Positions 1 to 10,200 of a stretch of 32,465 nt of DNA are shown in pieces. Origin of the DNA: Apostichopus parvimensis (Eukaryota > Echinodermata > Holothuroidea > Aspidochirotida > Stichopodidae). The notes beneath the pieces are model-generated. The model was given only the letters and a program-made list of their open reading frames with translations. It was not told the DNA's origin and made no database searches. The stretch spans positions 2,838 to 35,302 of the forward strand of contig KN893964.1 of assembly GCA_000934455.1 (NCBI GenBank), given 5' to 3'. Position 1 is the first letter of the stretch; every line of letters begins with the position of its first letter. A program made the translations under genes and the position numbers.

Positions 1-370
1 GGGGGGGGGGGCTGTGCCCCCCCGGGCCCCAATGGGCACGACGCCACTGATCCGGACTGCCGCGAACGTACGTTAAAAGTGCATCGTGCTCAGTGCTTCC
101 ACACTCAAAATTTGTTTTTCCCGAAATGGAATCCAAAATTTCCCGAATCAGCTCGGTATTTCCTGAAATTTCCAAAGTGCCGTACGGCTCACTCTACCCA
201 ACACCTACATTTTTGTATACAAATAATTTTCACACTTCGAGACTCCATATGATTTTTTTTCTTTTAATTTTTTTATCACGCATGGGGCCCTTTCCCTCGA
301 ACGCGGTAAAAAAAAATCAGGATTTTCAAAAAGGGGGGGGGGGCCCGGGCCCCCCCTGGATCCGCCCCTG
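1..370 (-). mobile_element. hAT-like MITE, one terminus at 370; other end at or before the window start
   Basis: On the - strand the sequence begins CAGGGGCGGATCCAGG and runs into G and C runs (333-356), a start typical of hAT-type elements. Positions 1-30 again show a G-run followed by CCCCCCCGGGCCCC, which fits the opposite terminus cut off by the window edge. No transposase is visible. Confidence 0.45.
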
Positions 371-377
371 TTTATTT

Positions 378-530
378 TTGGTGCAGAATGCAGATAGGGT
401 GAATTTTGTTGGGACAGTTTCATATGATTTCACGGTTTCCCCAAAAAACCAAGTCACATGTCCCAATTTTGCCATTCGAATTAAGTTTGTGAACACTCTT
501 TCTGCCGCCTCTGTTCTAAACCCTCTAACA
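378..530. repeat. Diverged dispersed repeat, copy 1
   Basis: Shares an ordered series of blocks with 1229-1400: a GGTGCAGAATGC block, an ATGATTT block, AAGTCACATGTCCCA and a CTGCCGCCTC block. Same orientation. Family unknown; probably an old transposon. Confidence 0.5.
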
Positions 531-1017
531 AATGTCATACCTATATTTACTCAATAAAACTATAATTGAGCGACGGAAAAATTAACTGGGAGACATAACG
601 GATTGAAATTTAACAGCAAAGTGACCCTTGGCTGGTACGTAGGGAAGCTCGAATCAGTGACGTCATATAATCACATGGTAAGATTTACGAAGCTCGATGT
701 TTCAGAAGAGACATTTTCTACAAGGTTGTGGAACGTACCATCGATTATCTTGAAAAGAAATCACACTAAGTTATTTGCCCAATGCAATAGACAGCAATTT
801 AAGCCTTTCGTTGGCGTACCCCTTTCACTGGCTTATCATCTCCTTATTAAGTACGGGCGCTACAAGTTTACTATAGAGGGACCACATTTTTCACTAGGCC
901 TACTTATACAAGTGACATTGCTCACGTTTCTGATAAGTATCCGTCGGTGTAAGTAAAATAACAACGGATAACTTGTGACTAGGAAACTAAACAATGGAAA
1001 AGAGCAAAGACATCTTT

Positions 1018-1066
1018 GGCTAGAACGGGATTCGAACCAGTGACCCTGTAGCCTACATTCATCCGC
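1018..1066 (-). mobile_element. tRNA-derived SINE fragment (B-box half)
   Basis: The - strand carries a perfect B box, GGTTCGAATCC (1038-1028), followed by CGTTCTAGCCA. The same TTCTAGCCA tail ends the SINE copy at 11218. No A box is present upstream, so this is a 3' half and not a tRNA gene. Confidence 0.55.
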
Positions 1067-1228
1067 CCTCGTGCCGAATGAAAAAAAAGAGCTTTTTTTG
1101 TTTAAACAAAAGTATAAGAAAAATGTAATTAGAAAGTACCCTTTAATTTTGGTGAGGAACCAGATAAACGAAAAAGTAGTTAAAAGTGCTTTAAATTTGC
1201 TATAAAAAAAGAGAGTAATTTACGGTGG

Positions 1229-1400
1229 TACAGAATGCACAGAGAATCTATTTGTTGAGGCGTTTTGAAATGATTTTGCGGGTGCCCCACCTAGCAAAGT
1301 CACACGTCCCACTGACCTTCGAAATTCCGTTCCTCCATGGCTCCATCCGGCTACCCCCTTCTCCTCATAGTCCTATTCAAGCCTCCTCTGCCGCCTGAGC
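1229..1400. repeat. Diverged dispersed repeat, copy 2
   Basis: Partner of 378-530 in the same orientation (GGTACAGAATGC, AAGTCACACGTCCCA, CTGCCGCCTG), with extra sequence near the 3' side. The two copies bracket a tRNA-SINE fragment. Confidence 0.5.
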
Positions 1401-1430
1401 AAGAAATTAACAGTTCAAGCCGATCACTTT

Positions 1431-1441
1431 TTTATTTATTT

Positions 1442-1473
<32 letters not shown>

Positions 1474-1476
1474 TTA
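1431..1476. repeat. (TTTA)n microsatellite
   Basis: About eleven TTTA units with one interruption. Confidence 0.95.
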
Positions 1477-1481
1477 AACTT

Positions 1482-4186
1482 TATTTTGAGAGGGTAACTC
1501 GCTTAGCCGGAGCTTATCTTCCACGAGGCCGTCGATACTTAGTCTAGACCGTGAAAACTTCGGAAGTGCGTAAATAACCTTTCAAAAAATAAATTACACT
1601 AAAATTAATACTTAAAGTACCTCTTGCCCCGGCCATTATCTACGCAAGAGCTAAACGTGAATAGCATCAATATATTTTTTTATTTTAAAGTTGGTATTTA
1701 TGCCACCAGTGAAATCGTTTCCATAGTAACTTACCATCAAGGTTTCATCACGTATGGCTATATTTGCATACACGTCAGTGTTGCATATTAGTTTGCGTAA
1801 ACAACAGCATGGGAGAACGTTCTAGACTCGTCGGTCCTTATGAGTATTTAATAAGTTATATACGACTATGACATAAATGACGTCATTGTTCCATTTCGAG
1901 TTATAATCTTCGAAAAATCACACACAACAGACATTCTTTTAAGCCACTAAAACGTACATATGTCTTATTAATAAGTTAATGAAATGAATAATGCAGAATA
2001 CACTTATATTTGTAGCATCATCGGTGCTTATTGATGGAAAGTTCAAAAGGCTTAATTGTTGGGCGATTAAAAATAAGGTTCGGATATCTCTGGCTTTGTC
2101 GAGAGAACTATTTCCGGGTCAACTGCCCTCAAGTTAGTACACATGTTCTTCTGTTCGACTCAGACGGTAACAATTTGTCATACAAAAGTACGTAGGCTAC
2201 ACTGTGTCATTAGAACCTGTTGGTACGATTACGTTACAGCATTGTGCAAACGCAAGAGTGCATTGTCATAATTCCACAGACTGCATGCACCCATCTTTGT
2301 ATGAGCTTATATTACTTCTTTTCCGTAAATACTAATACCGAAAGTATCTGCTTACACTCATCTGTTTACTGGAAATTGCCGTGTATACTCTGAAAAAGGA
2401 GTGTTGAATTTTCAACCGTGTTGGTAAATTTGCTTGAAAGTTGAACTTCACTGGCTTGCCGTTATATTCATAATGTGTTAGGATAGTAATGAGCTAGGCC
2501 CAGGACTAACTTAGGAACTGTCAGAGCTCAAATGTAAGGCCTAGCGTAGGGCATACCGTGACTGAGTTTCAAAGTCCTTTGACAAGATGGGGTTCAATGG
2601 GGTTAACCACACGAAGGACCATCATGTTTTTGTAACAATAGAATAACCTTTATGGAAGTCACATTAACTGACTGATTAAATAAGTGTAACGTTACTAATT
2701 ACTAAGCTACAGTACAGTTCGGTATAGCGAACGAAACTTGACAAAGCCGAAACTTTGCTGCAAATAACTGCCTTTCGAAAAGTTTGCTGTGGTTGGTTAA
2801 ATATTTACTATGTTTGCATATTCTTGTGGTGAATTTTATTTTCTGTTATAGAAAAGGATATAGGCCTATAGCCTTCGCTGTAATTCGCAACGGTGCATCA
2901 TCATTATTTACACAGTAGCCTAGCGTAGGGAAATTTGTCCGGCCTCTGATCACAAAATGCAGTGCAAAATGGTCAAATTATTATACCAGTCCAAAGCTGT
3001 ACAGCAATTTTTTACATAAGAACCATGGTATTTTTTATAAGAGACAAAACTCATAACCTTCAAAAGTGCTAAGTACACAAAATTTGAACCCTAGAGTATT
3101 TCCTGTAGGGTGAATAGGGTAAAAATTAGTGGTGGAATGATTCAAAGATTAATTAGCTGAAAATACCATGTGCTTTTAGTTTTAGTTGATTCATGTGATG
3201 TCAGATGGTGCATTTTGTACCAAATTCTGTAAATTGGGAGTGTTTTTTCTTTGTTTTATAAAAAGACCATGAATGCACACAAAGTGTCATTTCTTTCTGG
3301 AAAAATAATGACCCCTAGTGTATAATGGTATGTTCCATTGTCAATTGGGTAGACCTGGTGTTAGTATAACTTTGAAATTAGTGATTCATTTTCACATAGA
3401 GCAACAAAACACACTTTGTTATGCAAAATTAATGTTGTTTAACTTATGCCCATTATTTTTGAGAAATTAGTCCCTGGAGGTTGGATTTGTTGTGTCATTT
3501 TTAATCACAAGTAAGAGTTGAACCGTCTCTTTGTTTACACTTGACATGGTTTAGACATTTGACCACCAGTCAGTAGCATTTGCATTTTGTATCTTGAAAT
3601 ATCTGACTTTAATTGAGCTGTGCTTTTGCTTTTCTTTTGGATGGAGTTTGATCTAATTTTCAGGATATGTTAACAGCCATTTGGTTTATTGGTAAGGATG
3701 AGTATAGGTCTTCCTGATTCACAGAGATTTTGACCAAAATAGAAACTGTAAGAAATTGGCAATTGATGCTAACTGGTGCAAAATAGCTCTGCTTCTAAAT
3801 CTAGCACAAAGAGTTATCATGTGTCGATTGTCTTCTAAGCAGGGACTGTTCAAGGCCATGGTCGTTGTACCCCTCATCTGCCTGTTTTATGACCCGTTTT
3901 TCATATATTACTATGCATGTTTTGCTTCCTTCGGCATGGGAGGGGCTTCGGTTTCTAACTCGCACCCAATTAAATGTTAAATGTCTCTTAAGTTGTCAAT
4001 TTATTCAGTCTATTAATATTTGATGGTGTGGATGCAGTTGGTAGTACATGATAGCTGTACATTCTCATATTTGACAAACTTTATCTCCTGTGGTCTTTCA
4101 GTCGTGTTATATTTTTTTAACCTACTCTCTGTGCTATGTGTTTCACCATCGTACACGGTCTATGTGTTCTTTCTCCTTGTCACCAG
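1482..4186. other. 5' flank of UBA1: presumed promoter, noncoding exon and intron, not resolved
   Basis: About 2.7 kb without a supportable coding region. The UBA1 promoter and a noncoding first exon should lie here or further upstream, because the first ATG directly follows an acceptor. Several donor-like GTAAG sites occur (for example near 3510 and 3691), but none stands out, and I saw no clear TATA box. A perfect TGACGTCA occurs at 1878-1885. Confidence 0.5.
1878..1885. promoter_or_regulatory. CRE-like palindrome TGACGTCA
   Basis: Perfect consensus for CREB/ATF-type bZIP binding, 2.3 kb upstream of the UBA1 ATG. Further copies are at 658-665 and 26000-26007. Function is unproven. Confidence 0.25.
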
Positions 4187-4285
4187 ATGTCTGCCAGAAG
4201 TGCTGAAGACACTTCTCTGCCAGCGGCCAAGAAGCCCCGTTTAGACGGAGATTCATCGTTCGAAAACTCACACAATAACACAAAT
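4187..4285 (+). CDS. UBA1: UBA1 exon 1 (coding), residues 1-33
   Basis: Begins [20 protein letters not shown]; the KKPRL patch resembles the nuclear localisation signal at the human UBA1 N-terminus. The ATG directly follows a good acceptor (pyrimidine tract then CACCAG), so it is probably the first codon of an internal exon with a noncoding exon upstream. If transcription instead ran straight through, the ATG context would be weak (C at -3, T at +4). Donor is AAT/GTGAGT, phase 0. This N-terminus is poorly conserved, so start confidence is below that of the later exons. Confidence 0.8.
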
Positions 4286-7200
4286 GTGAGTTTTCCCTAG
4301 ATGTTTATTCTTCCCCCATTATTTCTCTATCAATTGAAGATTTCATATCCTATGTGAATGTGTATAAATGTGTATATATGTATTATGATATCATTTGAGC
4401 ATGAAATTTACTCTTGACATTTTGTCTACCATTTCTTCATTTTTCTGAATCACAACTCTTACTGTAGCAGGAACTTTAAATGTGTTAGCAATTCACTTTC
4501 ACTTGCAAACTTGTTTGTGTCATTTGTGAAAATTAATTCACACTTTAGCTCTGTATCGTGGAACTGTGATGCTGTTGCCAACTTAAACACATACTTGTGG
4601 ATTCATTGTACATCTGTGTAAGCTGTGCCCTTTGCCAAGATACTGTGCAAATGTTTGATAGTGTTAGATACTGAAATATCACATCAAAATGCAGGTCATA
4701 AGCTTGACTAGTCCAGTTTTATTTCAAATAGTGAAAAAAAGATGACACTAGATACGACTGCATTTATAACATTCATTTGGTGAGAAGCAAATGTTAGGGG
4801 GCGGGGTGGGGGGTGGGTTGTCTTATGCTGTATTATGCACTTATGCTGTACATGCACCGTTAGAATTGTCTTGCTGAAAATTGACTTGTAAGAAAATCCT
4901 CCAAATCTGTTCTGAGTTGACTGTAGAATCATTAAATTGACTCAAAAATATGACCCATTGGTAATCAATCGTTGCATACTATTCATGTGTAGGTAATATC
5001 ACTTATTCTTGTATTTTAAGAACATATATACGGTTGCAACAGCTATCCTGATTATACAAATCAGCATATGCTGGTAGCATGGACCGATATTTAAGGGATG
5101 TGGTTTAAATGAATCTGATGATTCAATGAAATACATTCTTGCAACAAATCATCAACATTGGGAGGACTTGGATAAATAAGTGTTTGGGAGGGAGGTTAAA
5201 GGGAATTTAGAAATGCAGTGCTGAGTTGTTGAAACGGTGACATAATTATATATTAAGAACTCTTTGCCGTTGGTGAATTGATGTATGCACATATTCCACT
5301 AGTGACACTACCTTGCTTTACATCATGTAGCCTGCTTATCATCTAAAAATTTGCCAATTTGTAGATAAATCTTTATAAGTTAGAAGGTGTGATGCGATTT
5401 AGATTGAATAGGACAGTTAACCTCAAATTTTTAATTCATTAAAATTATATTAACGATGTTTTGTTAACACTTTCGTTTACTATGTTTCCTGATTTACTAA
5501 AGATGGCAGAGAATACTAGCGGTATACCCCATTGCAAAATGGTGTCCACTTTAAGATGCAGCACTGACCCTTGACCTTAACCCTGTCTAACAATGATATA
5601 ATTTTATCTTTTTTATATTCTCCCTTACTATGCAGTCAAGTGATCCTACCATGGCTAAAAACGGAAATTCGGGGGAGATCGATGAAGGCCTGTACTCACG
5701 GCAACTGTAAGTATTGCTGTACAACAGACGTACAAAAAAGTTGACACTTTTTTGGGATGCTTGGACGAGGGAGGATGCGGAATGTTTAATTTTGGTGAAT
5801 TTAACGTTTATTCTCTAATAGTTAAAAAATTGACACACATATAGAAGTACTTTACTACCATAATTGTGTGGTGAAAAATGTGCACATGGACTACATGTCC
5901 CTGTAATTTCTACAAAGCAGAGCTTAAATCACTTATGTTATGCTCGCATGAAGAACAAACACAGCCTACTGGAGGTGTCATGAGTACTTAAACTATACAT
6001 TAAAATATACTCTATCCAACACTATTTTATTTTTGTCTGATTTCCTGTGCTACAGCTATGTCCTTGGTCACGAGGCCATGAAACGGATGGGTCTATCCAA
6101 CGTCCTCATATCCGGAATGAAAGGACTTGGCATCGAGATCGCTAAGAACGTAGTCCTGGCAGGTGTGAAGTCCGTCACCATTCACGATGAAGGAAATGTT
6201 GCCCTGGCTGATCTGTCATCTCAGGTAAATTTTATATCGATTTGTCAGTATGGAAATGGTCATGAGATAGTTAATGAATCCTAAGGGTTAGGAGGTCAAC
6301 AATAGCTCATTTAACACCCTTACCATGTGATGATGGTGGATAAACACTGGCTTATATCAAGCCTTTAATTTTCAATGACTTTGCCCTGGTCTCACTCTGG
6401 AAACACATGGTAACCACAGTCTGATGAAATCTGTATGTAGTTAGTTGCATTTCATATAGAATGTTTTACACCATACCCCAACCACTCAAGTTATATAAGT
6501 TTATTGTCCTGTGCAAAACTCTTCCTATATAACCAGTTGAAATTAGCTAGAAGTTTGATTCAGTTGTTAATGAGAATAACAGCGTCAATCTCAATTCATT
6601 ATGCAAACGAGGGAAGATGCTTCTGCTATGTATGAGTGGGAGGTGTGTTGATATTTCATTTGAAAAATTGTAAAAAGTTGTAATTTTGGCAAAAGTCATC
6701 ACGTCACTCACGTATCCCTGTGTTTTGGTATAGGATCTGTAACAAAGTCAAACTTATCTTTACCATTGAGAAAATGTTATCGTTTATTTTGCATTTGCTT
6801 TCTTTTTAGTTTTTCTTGCAAGAAAAAGACATTGGGAAGAACCGTGCTGAAGTTAGCTGTAGTAGGTTAACAGAATTAAACAGCTATGTGCCAGTCTCAC
6901 CTCACACCAAACCATTGAACGAAGAATTTCTCACGAATTTTCAGGTAAGCGGTTGATTGTTTTGGTTCATTATGTCATAACCTCTTCCAATGTATTGTTA
7001 CTAAGTACACCAATCGGTACAAGAGAAGGATTTCTAAAGGTGGTTGCTTCTCGATCTTTCGCTGTTCATAATCTTTCGTAATGGACAAAGGAGAGAGAAT
7101 CAGGATCTCTTTATGTCACTGTGAATTAACAACGAGCCATTTTGTGGCCTTTATTACATGAAAAACTAACATAATTGTTTATTTTCTTTTCTTACAGGTG

Positions 7201-10200
7201 GTGGTCCTTACAGAGAGCAGTTTAAAAGCTCAGATGAAGATTGGGGAGTTTTGCCACTCCAAGGGCATCCAACTTATTGTGGCTTGCACCAGGGGTTTAT
7301 TTGGCCAGATTTTCTGTGATTTCGGCGATGAATTCACCGTTTACGACAAAACCGGGGAGCAGCCACTTAGTGCAATGATCAGTGCTATATCGAAGGTGGG
7401 TAATGAGTAGTTGTGAATGTTAATATGGTGAGAGAACAGACTGTGTTACAGTATGATTTAATATCTTGTAGTGTGTGCTGTGGGTAGCTTGTAGTTGTGA
7501 ATATTAATATGGTGAGATAACACACTGTGTTACAGTATGTTTTAATATCTTGTAGTGTGTGCTGTGGGTAATATGTAGACATGTGAACAGTATTTTTGTG
7601 AGATCAGAAATATTGTTAGGGTATGTTTTAATGTGTTTAAGGGTGTGCGTCGTGGGTAACATGTGAAGCGAATGTTAATGTTGCGAGATGAGAAATCGTG
7701 TTACGGTATGTTATACTATGCTGTAGTATGTACTGTAGGTAACATGTTAGGCAAATATTAATGACGTGAGATGAGAAATGTTGTTAAGGTATGTTCAAAT
7801 ATGCTGTAGTGTGTACCGTGGGCAAGGGTTGAAATAAGCGGGCGCCCAGGCGCTATTCACGCCCGCAAGCACTAAAATAGCGCCCCTGGACATGAAAGTA
7901 CAATACGCACAGGGCGCTACTTTGTCGGCAAATAAGCGCCCGCATACTCCTGTAAATATCAGCCTTATCATGCGCTGCACAGAAGCCTGAAACTACATTG
8001 CATGCTAGTGCTATATAGTAACTGCTAGTGATTTGATAAATCACTGATCTATCGAGTGCATGCACATGCAATAGCACTGGTACACATGGTTTATATCGCA
8101 CAACACCTGTACTGATACGTACGTACATGCCGTACTTGAATTTTGTTTCTCCTTTTTAGCTCCTGGTAGTGAGAAAACAGCTCCTGGTCCTACTGAAATT
8201 GCCGCGAACCAGGAGCCACTTTTTTAGAAAGAGGCTCCTGGTCCACAAATCCTTATTTCAACCCTTGACCAAGGGTAACTTGTAGATGTGAATGTCAATG
8301 TCGTGAGATGGGAAATAGTGTTATGTGTTTCAATATGTCTATTGCAGTGTTCCATATGGGTTCAATATGGCTGTCAAATAAAGAAAAGTATAGCTGGTCA
8401 TTGTCAGGATAATGACCATACTATTGTTTATGCAAATGATGCTAAGTCTAGGTACATCTGATATGATAGTAACTGCCGTTATATCCAGTGAAAGTAATTG
8501 AAAGTGGCAATCTATGCTGCATGTTATATATTCTTCGATAAAATAGAAAACTAGTATCCCTTTTGATCATTTTTGTTTGAATAGACCATCATTGTTAGCC
8601 TTGTATACTGTCACAAAGGGCTTTACTCAATTGCAAATAGTCTCCATAGCAACCAGCCAACATGAGCATGATTTATCCAATAAATTTGTGCAAATGAATC
8701 TATTGAGTAACTAGGAAACACACATGTAGTAAACTCTTTCTAATATGATTGTTTTTTCCCATTTTTTTTTTCGCCAGGAAACCGAAGGCATAGTGACTTG
8801 TCTTGACGAGAGTAGGCATGGCTTTGAATCTGGGGACTATGTTACATTTTCTGAAGTTCAGGTAATATTTACTCCTGTTAAGTTTATAGCCTCAGTACTT
8901 CATCAAAAGATGTCTCAAAGTGGCCTCCCAAATGCTCGCAAGTTTTGGAATTTCTCTCATTTTTTACTGTTCTTCTTACTGTTCATTTACTGTTCATTAC
9001 TGTTCATTTTTTACCATTTTCTTCTGTTCACATTTGAAGCAATGGCTTTTCAAACAGACTTGTATAGACATTTACATTCAATGGTGTTGAGTATGCATGT
9101 GTGAAACACTGTGCCCTCTCATCTCTTGAATTATGATTGTCTGCTATAGAAAGAAAGAAAAAGAACTGAGGCAAGTCCAAAGTGGATTTTGCAAGCAAAT
9201 TATTTTGCAGATTCTAGTGCATGTGGTTGTGTTTCTTGCTACTATAGCTTTTCGCTATTCTGGGAAAATGCTTTGTATCGGTTAGAATTATCACTTATAT
9301 AGTGTGACTCTGAAAATGTGGCGAAGAACACACACATTACAAATGGCTGGAGGGAACTTTAGGGGGAAAGAAGAGTCTATATCCGATTGTGAGCCAAAAG
9401 GACTGTAATATTTTGGAAAGAAATACGGCTCTATATTGTCAGATGTGCCATACTTTGGATTTTTGTCTCATTTGATGTTATTATGATTTGTCAAATTTCT
9501 ATATGAAAATGGGGGATTCCACTGGCATTATAATTATTACAGAACCCATTGCAGTCTAACATAAGATTTGAAACATTGAAGATCTAACTTAGGGGGGATA
9601 CCAACTCAACCATTATCTTTTGCTGATTTGACAGAGATTTCTGTGGTGAACAACTTCTTCAAACATACAAGAAAAACCTTGCTCTGTTCCCGAGATATCC
9701 TAGTTTAGAAGTCCTATCTGGGAACTGTCATTTTATAGATCTGTGATGTCATAGTTCCACTAGGATCTGAAACCTTTTATTTTCTCTTTGCTCTTCTGTT
9801 TATTTTTTTCAAGTAGAATGTTGGGAACGGTTAGTACCAAAACCAATGCCATGGTTAGGTCATGTTAACAGTTGAGATATTTAGATTACAGAAAACAAGC
9901 ATTGTAATAAAATGAATAAAAGAACAACGAAAAAGATCTAAGCACATGTGGCTCAATGATATCATATTTAGACTTGATCAAGTCTTCAGCCTTGTGTGTG
10001 AAGAAACACAAAATCTGTGATATCTCAAAGCTGGAATCACATTTTTCATAGCTGTTTAAGGGAAGTTGTTCACAACAGTTATTGCTATGATATAAACCCA
10101 TAATGCTGGTTGGGCTTTGTTGTCTACCTTTAAGTTTGATAATCTAGAAACCAAGTGAATGCTTTACATTTAATCTGAAGGGAGTCTGCAATTAATTTTT

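Noticed and set aside
603..956. 117-codon open frame upstream of UBA1
   Set aside because: No recognisable domain, begins at a non-ATG codon and sits among transposon debris.
1018..1066. tRNA gene on the - strand
   Set aside because: Only the B box and 3' half are present; no A box or cloverleaf, and the tail matches a SINE.
7385..7582. 65-codon - strand frame with an internally repeated peptide
   Set aside because: It is the translation of two minisatellite units, not a gene.
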